This document shows, one piece after another, positions 1 through 7,391 of a DNA stretch of 64,000 nucleotides. The DNA comes from Caballeronia choica. Its GTDB lineage: Bacteria > Pseudomonadota > Gammaproteobacteria > Burkholderiales > Burkholderiaceae. Under the pieces are notes generated by a model, which did no database searches, had not been told where the DNA came from, and saw only the letters and a program-made list of their open reading frames with translations. Position 1 is the first letter of the stretch; each line of letters starts with the position of its first letter. The translations under genes were made by a program, and so were the position numbers. Location of the stretch: assembly GCF_001544535.1 (NCBI RefSeq), contig NZ_FCON02000008.1, positions 62,001 to 126,000 of the forward strand. The letters run 5' to 3'.

Positions 1-157
1 TGCGTATCTGCGGATCAAGCCGGGCGACGATGTGAAGGTCGGCGACATGATCGCGTTCGACATCTCCCATCCGTGCCTGACCTTCGACAAATGGCGTCAG
101 GTGCTGGTCGTCGATCCGAAGTTCCGCGTGACGGAAGTGATCGAGACGTTCTTCTAG
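1..157 (+). CDS. C-terminal end of a D-serine deaminase-like PLP enzyme (cut by window edge)
   Basis: Only the last 51 codons are present, read in frame from base 2 to a TAG stop at 155-157. The fragment carries a SHPCLTFDKWR motif and an adjacent glycine/valine-rich strand. This resembles the C-terminal metal-binding region of the fold-III, alanine-racemase-like D-serine dehydratase / D-threonine aldolase / amino-acid deaminase family, where the His and Cys ligate zinc. Substrate cannot be told from the fragment. Its stop codon overlaps the stop of the convergent MarR gene inside a CTAG tetranucleotide. Family assignment rests on one motif, so it is moderate. Confidence 0.6.
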   Translation, partial: AYLRIKPGDDVKVGDMIAFDISHPCLTFDKWRQVLVVDPKFRVTEVIETFF

Positions 158-624
158 ACGTCGTCGTTCGGGGTGGCGTTGGCGGCGGCGCTCGACGCCG
201 TCACGTCCTGGATGCGCTGCTCCAGCATCCGCAGCGCGCCGGACAACGCCGCGATCGCATCGTCCGGGAGCGAGGCCATCGTGTCGTGCAGGAACGCGTT
301 CCTGCGCGGCAGGCCGGCTTCGGTGGCTGCGCGGCCTTGCTCCGTCAACACCACGTTGGAAATCCGGTTGTCGCGCGGATCGACGCTGCGCGCGATCCAC
401 CCGAGCGCCTCGAGCGCCTTCAACTGGCGCGTGAGCGCGCCCGGATCGACACGCAGGCGCTCGACCAGCTTCTTCTGCGACAACTCGCCCGCGTGCTCGT
501 GCAGCGCGAGCAGAATGCGCCAGCGCGGCATCGGCTGCCCGACCTGCGTTTCGAACGCCGACATGAACGCCCGGTACGTGCGCCCGAACTGCTGCACGAC
601 GGCGATGCGGTCCTGTTCTTCCAT
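154..624 (-). CDS. MarR-family transcriptional regulator
   Basis: A 156-residue winged-helix regulator. The central part (about residues 35-105) has the MarR pattern: a helix with LLALHEHAGELSQ, recognition-helix region RLRVDPGALTRQLKALE, then the wing with the conserved SVDPRDNRISNVVLTEQG segment. The ATG at 624 is preferred over one 21 nt upstream because an AGGGAAGAG ribosome-binding site lies just before it. It sits 17 nt downstream of the MFS exporter gene on the same strand, the common arrangement of a MarR repressor co-transcribed with the drug pump it controls. Ligand unknown. Confidence 0.9.
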   Translation of the reverse strand: MEEQDRIAVVQQFGRTYRAFMSAFETQVGQPMPRWRILLALHEHAGELSQKKLVERLRVDPGALTRQLKALEALGWIARSVDPRDNRISNVVLTEQGRAATEAGLPRRNAFLHDTMASLPDDAIAALSGALRMLEQRIQDVTASSAAANATPNDDV

Positions 625-641
625 GCTCTCTTCCCTGCGAT

Positions 642-2237
642 TCATTCGGCCATGATCGTCGGTTCGACGTGGCCTTTGAGGCGAACCGGCGGCACGCGCC
701 GCGACTGCCACAGCGCGATCACCGCGACGACCGCGGCCAGCGCAAGCCCGATGTGAATCGCGGCGACGAGCGCCTCGCGGGCCGCTTCCAGCAGCAGCGC
801 GCCGTTGTGCCCGGCCGCTCCGAGTTGCGACAGCAGCGTGCCCTGCGCTTCGCGATTGATCAGGATTTGCGGATCCGAGAGATCGGCGAACCAGTGGGTC
901 GCGTGGTCCTTCTCCAGCGCGAGCTGAACGCCGCTCGCGTAAAGGTGCGTGACGAGCGTGCCGGTCAGCGCCGTGCCGATCATCCCGCCGATCATGCGCA
1001 GCGATTGCAGCAGCGCCGTCGCGATACCGAGATGCTGGCGGCCCGCCGTCTGCTGCGCGAAAACCGTCAGGTTCGGCATCACGAAGCCGAGTCCGAGTCC
1101 GCCGATCAGCATGAACGTCATCAGCACGGGACGCGGCATCGCGCGCGTGGCGATCACGACGCCAAGGCACGCCAGCACGAGCAGCGCAAAGCCGACGTAG
1201 AGCATCGCATTCGGATTCTTCACCCGCGTGACGATGCGCCCGTTCGCGATACTGCCGATCGTGATGAACACCACGAGCGGCGTGATCATCAGCCCGGCGT
1301 CCTTCGGCGACATGCCGAAACCGCCCTGGAACAGAAGCGGCGCGTAGAAAAGCAGCGAAAACATCGTGAAGCCGCCAAGAATCGCGAGCGTGAAGAGCGC
1401 GGCGAGACTCTTGTTGCGGAACATGTCGATAGGAAGAATCGCGTAATCGCAGCGTTTTTCCCACACCCACAGCGCGACCGAACTCGCGATGCTCGCGACG
1501 ATCAGCGTGATCGTCTCGGCGTTCAGGCCTTGCTTTGGCACGGTCTCGACGAACATCTGCAGCGAACCGAGCGCAACCGCGATCAGTGCGGCGCCGGGCC
1601 AGTCGAGCCGCATCTTGCCTTCATGCGCGACGTGCCGAAGATGCGGCAGGAAGCGCCAGACGAAGAACAGCGACAATGCGCCGACCGGCAGATTCACATA
1701 GAACACCGACCGCCAGCCGTAATACTGGGTGAGAAACCCGCCGAGCGACGGCCCGACCGCGTTCGCGATGCCGAACGCCGAACTGATCAGGACCTGCCAG
1801 CGCAGGCGCACGACGTTGTCGGGGAACAGGTCGGCGATGCAGGCGAACGCGGTGCCGACGAGCATCCCGCCGCCGATGCCCTGCAACCCGCGCGCGAGCA
1901 CGAGGAACATCATGCTGTTGGCGAGGCCGCACAGCGCCGACGCCACCGTGAACACGACGATCGATGCAATCACGAACGGTTTGCGTCCGTAGTAATCGCC
2001 AAGGCGGCCGAAAATGGGTACGGTGATGACGGAGGTCAGCAGATACGAGGTGGCGACCCACGCGTAGAGGTCGAAGCCCTTGAGTTCGGCGACGATGGTC
2101 GGCAGCGCCGTGCCGACGACAGTCTGGTCGAGCGCGACCAGCATCGTCACAAACGATATGCCGAGCATCGCCATCAGCGATTCGCGGAACGGAAGGACCT
2201 GGGAGCTGGAGTGCTGCGCGGCTGTATGAACGGCCAT
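642..2237 (-). CDS. MFS drug exporter, DHA2 (EmrB/QacA) family, 14 TM
   Basis: A 531-residue inner-membrane major facilitator. The N-terminal half shows the DHA2 signatures: MLVALDQTVVGTALPTI in TM1, GRLGDYYGRKP in the TM2-3 loop (motif A), and a proline/glycine-rich TM5 (motif C-like, with SSAFGIANAVGPSLGG). The length fits a 14-helix EmrB-type proton-driven drug antiporter; no partner EmrA or outer-membrane gene is adjacent. I chose the ATG at 2237; a TTG at 2261 would add eight residues but has no ribosome-binding site. It lies upstream of, and probably in an operon with, the MarR gene. Substrate range is not predictable. Confidence 0.9.
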   Translation of the reverse strand: MAVHTAAQHSSSQVLPFRESLMAMLGISFVTMLVALDQTVVGTALPTIVAELKGFDLYAWVATSYLLTSVITVPIFGRLGDYYGRKPFVIASIVVFTVASALCGLANSMMFLVLARGLQGIGGGMLVGTAFACIADLFPDNVVRLRWQVLISSAFGIANAVGPSLGGFLTQYYGWRSVFYVNLPVGALSLFFVWRFLPHLRHVAHEGKMRLDWPGAALIAVALGSLQMFVETVPKQGLNAETITLIVASIASSVALWVWEKRCDYAILPIDMFRNKSLAALFTLAILGGFTMFSLLFYAPLLFQGGFGMSPKDAGLMITPLVVFITIGSIANGRIVTRVKNPNAMLYVGFALLVLACLGVVIATRAMPRPVLMTFMLIGGLGLGFVMPNLTVFAQQTAGRQHLGIATALLQSLRMIGGMIGTALTGTLVTHLYASGVQLALEKDHATHWFADLSDPQILINREAQGTLLSQLGAAGHNGALLLEAAREALVAAIHIGLALAAVVAVIALWQSRRVPPVRLKGHVEPTIMAE

Positions 2238-2254
2238 TTTTGCTACCGCAATGA

Positions 2255-2266
2255 TTGACAAGTCAA
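2255..2266. promoter_or_regulatory. Candidate MarR-type operator upstream of the exporter
   Basis: A dyad with arms TTGAC and GTCAA separated by AA lies immediately upstream of the exporter start. A second, weaker dyad (TTAGC at 2280-2284, GCTAA at 2297-2301) lies between it and the divergent EcsC-family gene. Position suits a MarR autoregulatory operator; the assignment is by position and symmetry only. Confidence 0.3.
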
Positions 2267-2344
2267 CGGAAATTGAATTTTAGCATGTGAAAAGGCGCTA
2301 ATCTGTTCACCAATCCACTCTTTCACGTTTTTCAAGACGCCAAA

Positions 2345-3193
2345 ATGGAACCCACGCCAATCGTCACCACGCCCCTTTCCACCGATGATCTCGAAGCGCT
2401 TCGCCACGCGAAGGAAGCGCTCGAAAGTCCGTCGCTGACGATGAAGCTGGCGGGTGTCGTCGGCGCGCCGATCGAAAAGCTGATGGCGAAGATGCCGAAC
2501 GTCGCGCAGGAAAAGATCGACGAGGCCACGCAGGTCGCGCTGAAGAAATGCCTCCAGTTGGCGCTGCGCACGCTCGGCAAGACGGGGCCGCACGACTCGC
2601 TGATGGCGCCGCCGCCCGACAAGCCGCACAACCTGATGCACAAACTCGCGGTCGCGACGACCGGCGCCGCGGGCGGCGCGTTCGGCCTGTTCGCGCTGCC
2701 GGTCGAATTGCCCGTCACGACCACGCTGATGTTCCGCTCGATCTGCGACATCGCCCGCAGCGAGGGCGAGGACATCCACCGCATCGACACGCAATTGCAA
2801 TGCATGATGGTGCTCGGCATGGGCGGCCCGACCAAAAGCGACGACGCCGCCGACATCGGCTATTTCATCGTGCGCGGCGCGCTGGCGCAGTCGGTGTCGC
2901 GCGCGACCAACGAGATCGCCGCGAAGGGCTTGAGCAGCCACGGATCGACGGCGCTCATCAAGTTCCTGCATACGGTGGCGTCGCGATTCTCGGTGCAGGT
3001 CAGCGAACAGGTCGCGGCCAAGTCGATTCCGGCCATCGGCGCGGTGCTCGGCGCGATGGTCAACACCGTGTTCATCGACCACTTCCAGCAAATGGCCCAC
3101 GGCCATTTCACCGTGCGACGGCTGGAACGGCAATACGGCCAGTTGGCGATCGAGCGCGCGTATCAGACGATCGAGATTTCCGGCAGCCGCTGA
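2345..3193 (+). CDS. EcsC-family protein
   Basis: A 282-residue protein resembling the EcsC family, named after the third gene of the Bacillus subtilis ecs operon; its biochemical role is unknown. Visible features are an amphipathic N-terminal helix region, a hydrophobic glycine/alanine-rich segment near residues 103-130 (with GGAFGLFALPVELPVT), and a second one near residues 218-250 (IPAIGAVLGAMVNTVFIDHF). The last 31 nt overlap the end of the convergent esterase gene. It is divergent from the exporter across a gap of about 107 nt and has no evident partner genes. Confidence 0.8.
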   Translation: MEPTPIVTTPLSTDDLEALRHAKEALESPSLTMKLAGVVGAPIEKLMAKMPNVAQEKIDEATQVALKKCLQLALRTLGKTGPHDSLMAPPPDKPHNLMHKLAVATTGAAGGAFGLFALPVELPVTTTLMFRSICDIARSEGEDIHRIDTQLQCMMVLGMGGPTKSDDAADIGYFIVRGALAQSVSRATNEIAAKGLSSHGSTALIKFLHTVASRFSVQVSEQVAAKSIPAIGAVLGAMVNTVFIDHFQQMAHGHFTVRRLERQYGQLAIERAYQTIEISGSR

Positions 3194-4110
3194 GCCGTCG
3201 CGTTCGCCGTCGCGCCGCGGATGAAATCGGCGGCGCGGGCCACCGCACGGTTCGCCTCCGGCATGAACGGCGCGAACAACTGGAAGCCGTGCGGCACGTT
3301 CGGCCAGATCTCGAAGTCGACGATCACGCCGGCCGCACGCGCTTTTTCCGCGACGCGTGTGGCGTCGTCGAGCAAGACTTCCGTGTCGCCCACCTGGATC
3401 AGGAGCGGCGGCAAATCGTCGAAGCGGCCATAGAGCGGCGACGCGTAGGGATTCGTCGGGTCCGCGTCGCCCAGGTACACCTTCGCCGCGCGCGCGAGCG
3501 CCGCGCCGTGGAACATCGGGTCGCGGCCGTCGTTCGTCACGAGCGATCCGCCCGTCGACGCCAGGTCCGTCCACGGTGAAAACAGAACGGCGCACGCTGG
3601 CAGCGGGTAGGAGCCGTCGCGCAACGCAAGCAGCGTCGCGAGCGCGAGACCGCCGCCGGCGGAATCGCCAGCGATGGCGATCGACTGCGCGGGAACGCCG
3701 TCGGCAAGCAAGCGACGGTAGGCGGAGACGGCGTCGTCGAGCGCGCACGGAAAGCGGTGCTCCGGCGCCAGCCGATAGTCGAGGGAGAAGGTGCGCGCGT
3801 TCGCTTGCGTAGCGAGCGCAAAGACCACCGACCGGTGACTGCGCGGCGAGCAAAAGTAATAGCCGCCGCCGTGGAAGTAGAGGATCGTGGTTTGTCGCGG
3901 CTCGGCGTCGGCGGTGAGCCATTCGCCTCGCAGGGGAAAGTCGTTTGCGTCGTTGCGTTCGGTCAGGTGCCAGCCGGCCGGCAGCTTCGGCGTCCAGACG
4001 CGTCGTGCCGCGTACGCCCGCGCACGTGCAACATCGATCACGGGCTTCGCGGTCTCGGGCCGCAACCGGCGACGCACGATCCAGCAAGCCAGCGCGCTTT
4101 GCCAACTCAT
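3163..4110 (-). CDS. Alpha/beta hydrolase, hormone-sensitive-lipase (family IV) type
   Basis: A 315-residue esterase/lipase. It shows the oxyanion-hole motif HGGGYYFCSPRSHR near residue 80 and the nucleophile elbow GDSAGGG near 148, diagnostic of the HSL-like family, which hydrolyses short acyl esters in the cytosol. A DTEVLLDDA segment and VPHGFQLF near the C terminus supply the Asp and His of the triad. There is no signal peptide. The neighbours do not suggest a pathway. The 3' end overlaps the convergent EcsC-family gene by 31 nt. Confidence 0.92.
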   Translation of the reverse strand: MSWQSALACWIVRRRLRPETAKPVIDVARARAYAARRVWTPKLPAGWHLTERNDANDFPLRGEWLTADAEPRQTTILYFHGGGYYFCSPRSHRSVVFALATQANARTFSLDYRLAPEHRFPCALDDAVSAYRRLLADGVPAQSIAIAGDSAGGGLALATLLALRDGSYPLPACAVLFSPWTDLASTGGSLVTNDGRDPMFHGAALARAAKVYLGDADPTNPYASPLYGRFDDLPPLLIQVGDTEVLLDDATRVAEKARAAGVIVDFEIWPNVPHGFQLFAPFMPEANRAVARAADFIRGATANATAQRLPEISIV

Positions 4111-4158
4111 TGTGGAATTCCAAGGTGTCGTGGCGCAGTCGGGCGATACGACATGAGT

Positions 4159-4605
4159 TCAGTTCGCCGGCATGACCTGTCCGCGAATCTCGCCAGATGG
4201 ATTCTCAGCCGTGTGGATGTTGAAGTACCACTGGCCAGCCATCAGATCGGTGATCTGTTGATCGGTCAACGTGGCTTTTCCTTTCATCGGACTCGCGAGC
4301 ACGCTTTTGTCGACAGGCACCTGCACCTTCGCGTTTTGTCCGACCGGCGCGGGTCCGTGGAAGTGCGCCATCGTGACCGGGCCTGAAAGCTCATCGTACG
4401 TCGCGGTCCAGGTCAGCATCTTGGTCGATGTGTCGAATTGCGCATCGAGGACGCCGTGGCCCTTGCTCACGCGAGGCGGCACTTCGCTCGACGGCTGCAG
4501 ATTGGCCTTCAGGTCGACCGTATCGGCGAAGGATGCGGTGGTTGTCAACGCAGAAAGGAGCAGCGCAGTCGCCAAGGCGATGCGTGGTCTGATTATTGAT
4601 GTCAT
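4159..4605 (-). CDS. Secreted CHRD-domain protein
   Basis: A 148-residue exported protein. A signal peptide ends near ALTTTASFA. The mature part is one CHRD domain (about residues 28-147) with its typical end pattern: a GPVTMAHFHGPAPVG stretch, LMAGQWYFNIHTAENPSGEIRGQV and a short C terminus. CHRD domains occur in chordin and in many bacterial secreted proteins; the bacterial role is unknown. The ATG at 4605 is chosen because AGGAGAG precedes it and it starts the signal peptide; a longer reading has no such support. Confidence 0.85.
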   Translation of the reverse strand: MTSIIRPRIALATALLLSALTTTASFADTVDLKANLQPSSEVPPRVSKGHGVLDAQFDTSTKMLTWTATYDELSGPVTMAHFHGPAPVGQNAKVQVPVDKSVLASPMKGKATLTDQQITDLMAGQWYFNIHTAENPSGEIRGQVMPAN

Positions 4606-4724
4606 CTTGCTCTCCTGGTGCCGGATGGCGCGTGTGTGTCTGTCTGTCGCTGGTCTTCCGGTCCATGGTAGTGCATTTGGGGCGAGATCGTTCTGGTTAG
4701 CGAGTTGACTACGCACGATGCAAT

Positions 4725-4754
4725 GCGAAAGGGCACCTCGCGGTGCCCTTTCGC
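4725..4754 (-). terminator. Hairpin terminator downstream of the porin gene
   Basis: A perfect 13-bp stem (GCGAAAGGGCACC with its complement) closes a 4-nt loop 25 nt past the porin stop codon. The tract after it on the minus strand is only weakly T-rich. Position and stem strength favour termination of the porin transcript. Confidence 0.75.
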
Positions 4755-4778
4755 TTACTGCTTACAGATCAAGCCGCT

Positions 4779-5933
4779 TTAGAAGCGGTGACGGATACCC
4801 GTCGACACGACGACCTGGTTGCCGCTCGCAGACGAATTCACGCCATAGATGTTCGCACGGCCCTTGTCCGTCGCTTTCTGATACACGCCTTCCGCGTAGA
4901 TGTCCGTGCGCTTCGACAGCAGGTAGTCGGCCTGCAGGCCCACCTGGTGGTAGTTGACTTTCTCGGACTGACCAAAGCCGTGCAGGTTCGCGCTGGTGTA
5001 CGTGTATTCGCCGCCCAGCGCGAGAGCCGGCGTGAGGTTGTAGCGCGCGTTCAACTCGTAGTTGTTGAAGTTGGCATCGGCATCCGAAGCCAGGACATCG
5101 TCGAAACGGCTTTGCGTCCACACGCCGCCGAACGTCAGTGCGCCGGCCGAGTAGCTCGCGCCTACGCCGTACGTGCGCTGACGCTTCGTGCTGATCGTGC
5201 CTGCCGCGCCGATGTTACCGTTACCCGACCCGAGGTTCGCAGCGTTCGCTTCGGTGATTGCACCGCCCGCGTTGCCGTTCGCGCCCTGCGTCTGCAGGTA
5301 GGCTGCGGCAACCTTGAGCGGGCCGTTCGCGTACTGCATGCCGGCGCTATACGCACGGTTGGTCGCGAAGGCTTCCGAGTTGTTCGAGAAACCATACAGA
5401 CCACCGAACGAGAAGCCGCCGTAGTTCGCGCTCTGGTACTTGATCGAGTTGTTGATACGGAACGAGTTGTCCGTGTTGTCGTTGTCGTACGGATGCGAGA
5501 AGAACGTGCCGCCCCAGCTGCCGTTAGCCGTCAACGGGCCGAGGTAGTCCACGACGGAGTCGTACTGACGGCCGAGCGTCACCGTGCCGAAACCGTTGGT
5601 CGTCAAACCGACGTAAGCCTGACGGCCAAACTGACGGCCGTCTTGACCGGCGCGGCCATTGGTAATGTCGAAGCCGTTCTCCAACGCGAAGATAGCCTTC
5701 ATGCCGCCGCCGAGGTCTTCCTGACCACGCAGACCCCAACGGCTGCCTTGCAGGTTACCGCTCGACATGTCGAAGTTGGAAACCTGGCGATCCGGACCCG
5801 GGCCAGTATTCTGCACGTTGTTCACATAGGTGAACCCAGCATCGACAATCCCGTACAGCGTCACGCTGCTCTGCGCACTCGCGGCAGTCGCGAAAGAAGC
5901 GGATACGGCCGCCACAATCAGAGTCTTTTTCAT
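4779..5933 (-). CDS. Gram-negative trimeric porin (betaproteobacterial OmpC-like)
   Basis: A 384-residue outer-membrane porin. The signal peptide MKKTLIVAAVSASFATAASA is followed by QSSVTLYGIVDAGFTYV, the typical first strand of Burkholderiales porins. The glycine-rich eyelet region NLQGSRWGLRGQEDLGGGMKA and a C-terminal phenylalanine (GIRHRF) fit a 16-strand beta-barrel recognised by the BAM machinery. An AAAGGATC ribosome-binding site lies 6-7 nt before the ATG. The gene stands alone, with its own terminator, divergent from a LysR regulator. General diffusion of small hydrophilic solutes is expected; selectivity cannot be read. Confidence 0.95.
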   Translation of the reverse strand: MKKTLIVAAVSASFATAASAQSSVTLYGIVDAGFTYVNNVQNTGPGPDRQVSNFDMSSGNLQGSRWGLRGQEDLGGGMKAIFALENGFDITNGRAGQDGRQFGRQAYVGLTTNGFGTVTLGRQYDSVVDYLGPLTANGSWGGTFFSHPYDNDNTDNSFRINNSIKYQSANYGGFSFGGLYGFSNNSEAFATNRAYSAGMQYANGPLKVAAAYLQTQGANGNAGGAITEANAANLGSGNGNIGAAGTISTKRQRTYGVGASYSAGALTFGGVWTQSRFDDVLASDADANFNNYELNARYNLTPALALGGEYTYTSANLHGFGQSEKVNYHQVGLQADYLLSKRTDIYAEGVYQKATDKGRANIYGVNSSASGNQVVVSTGIRHRF

Positions 5934-6389
5934 GTGTGATCCTTTGAATGAGTCTCGCGACTCGATTGGTTGCTAAACGCGGCGCTGCTGCTCTTCGTCA
6001 AGGCTCTGAGCACCGCGCCTCCGGTTTGTCCGGACACCGTTATTCGGCAGCCCAAAGTTTATGGCGCGGCCGTTTAGGGCAACCACCAAAGGAAGCACAA
6101 TAATCATTTCGAATAAGTCGAAAAATCCAATTTTGATACGGGGAAACACTGACTTCCCATAGGCTTACGTCTATCTCGAAATAACATCCGTAATCCGAAA
6201 TAATTACCGGAGTTGCGCACATGCGACAGTGTCCGGATAGAGACAACGGCACAACTTCGGACTATTCGTATTTAACTTAGCCGCACACCGTCATACCATC
6301 GCGCGCGAGACCGGCGCCGCGCTTTCCTTGTGCGTCGCCCTCAATCCGTCGCGCCCTTCCCGCCAGCGCGCATCTCACCGGGCAGGACC
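5934..6389. promoter_or_regulatory. Divergent regulatory region between porin and LysR genes
   Basis: About 456 nt with no convincing gene; a 70-codon minus-strand ORF at 6040-6252 has no family features. It holds several dyads: GAGTC/GACTC (5950-5963) in the porin leader, TCCGG/CCGGA near 6021-6035, TTTCGA-N5-TCGAAA (6107-6123), and two direct copies of CGAAATAA (6177-6184, 6196-6203), the second nested in GTAAT-N8-ATTAC. The long AT-richer leader suits a porin under several controls. Confidence 0.5.
6107..6123. promoter_or_regulatory. Candidate LysR-type site (dyad with T-N11-A core)
   Basis: The arms TTTCGA and TCGAAA flank a 5-nt spacer and contain a T-N11-A core (6109-6121), the general form of LysR-regulator binding sites. 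It lies between a LysR gene and the porin it may control. Sequence-only inference. Confidence 0.35.
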
Positions 6390-7325
6390 ATGAATCACCT
6401 ACAAGCCATGCGCGTTTTCCTGAAGGTTGCCGAAGCCGGCTCGTTCGGGCGGGCTGCAGCGGGCCTCGAATTGTCGAATGCAGTCGTCACGCGTTATGTT
6501 GCGCTGCTCGAAACCCACCTCAACACGCGCCTGTTGAACCGCACCACGCGCAGTGTCTCGCTGACCGAGGCCGGGCACACCTACGCGCTCGGCTGCAAGG
6601 CGGTGCTCGATCAGGTCGACGAGATCGAGGCCGCCATTTCGAGCAGTTCCACCGATCCGTCCGGCACGCTCAGGCTCGTCGCCTCCGCGTCGTTTTCGCT
6701 GCATGGACTCACGCCGCTCCTGAGCGCGTATCGCGACAGCTTTCCCAACGTGAAGCTTCGGCTGACGTTGCTGCACCGGCCAGTGGATCTCGTCGACGAA
6801 GGCTTCGATGTCGGCATCGTCGTGCCGCGCCTCGTCAACAGCGGCACGCTGATCAATCGCCCGTTGTTCAAGGTGACGCCGGTGGTCGTCGCCGCGCCGG
6901 TCTATCTTGCGACGCACGGCACGCCGGCGCGTCCCGCCAGCCTCGCGAAGCACACGTTTCTTGCGCCGTCGTCGGATATTCATGGATCGACGTGGTCGTT
7001 CACGGGCCCATCGGGCGTCGATGAAGACGTGTCGCTGGACCCGGCATACACGGTGAACAACTCGCAGATGCTGCGTCAGGCGGCCATGTCCGGAATGGGT
7101 ATCACCGTGCTGCCCGAAAGCCATGTCGCGCGCGACATCGAAAGCGGCGCGCTGGTGCGTCTTCTGCCGGGCTTCGCGGTGAAGCATGCGGACAAGGAAG
7201 TGTCGCTCGTGTATCCGGGGCGCCGGCATGTGTCGGCCAAGACACGCTCGTTCGTCGACTTCACGCTCGCGTACTTCCGCAGCGACGCGGCGCCAACGCA
7301 GTTTCAGTCCGTTGTGGCGGGTTGA
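6390..7325 (+). CDS. LysR-family transcriptional regulator
   Basis: A 311-residue regulator with an N-terminal winged helix (MNHLQAMRVFLKVAEAGSF, then LNRTTRSVSLTEAG) and a C-terminal periplasmic-binding-protein-like effector domain from about residue 90. It resembles the large CrgA-like subgroup often found beside transporters, porins or oxidoreductases. The ATG at 6390 has a nearby GGCAGGA; a reading starting at 6330 has an atypical N terminus. It is divergent from the porin gene, its most likely target after itself. Confidence 0.92.
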   Translation: MNHLQAMRVFLKVAEAGSFGRAAAGLELSNAVVTRYVALLETHLNTRLLNRTTRSVSLTEAGHTYALGCKAVLDQVDEIEAAISSSSTDPSGTLRLVASASFSLHGLTPLLSAYRDSFPNVKLRLTLLHRPVDLVDEGFDVGIVVPRLVNSGTLINRPLFKVTPVVVAAPVYLATHGTPARPASLAKHTFLAPSSDIHGSTWSFTGPSGVDEDVSLDPAYTVNNSQMLRQAAMSGMGITVLPESHVARDIESGALVRLLPGFAVKHADKEVSLVYPGRRHVSAKTRSFVDFTLAYFRSDAAPTQFQSVVAG

Positions 7326-7341
7326 TCGGCGCAAAAAAGCA

Positions 7342-7363
7342 AACGCGGCCCGGAGGCCGCGTT
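7342..7363 (-). terminator. Intrinsic terminator of the hybrid-kinase operon
   Basis: A 9-bp stem (AACGCGGCC and complement) with a 4-nt loop. Read on the minus strand it is followed by TTTGCTTTTTT, so it terminates transcripts leaving the hybrid kinase gene. It also faces the end of the LysR gene and may act weakly in that direction. Confidence 0.85.
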
Positions 7364-7391
7364 CAGTCAACACGTCTGTTGGACTATTTCG

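Noticed and set aside
669-2258. Long plus-strand open frame (about 529 codons) opposite the exporter
   Set aside because: Antisense shadow of a GC-rich gene; composition is Arg/Glu/Asp-rich low complexity and it has no family motif.
2243-4123. Long minus-strand open frame of 626 codons
   Set aside because: Spans the EcsC gene antisense and the esterase out of frame; both true genes have clear motifs and starts.
6040-6252. Possible 70-codon gene in the porin leader
   Set aside because: No ribosome-binding site or family likeness; overlaps regulatory dyads.
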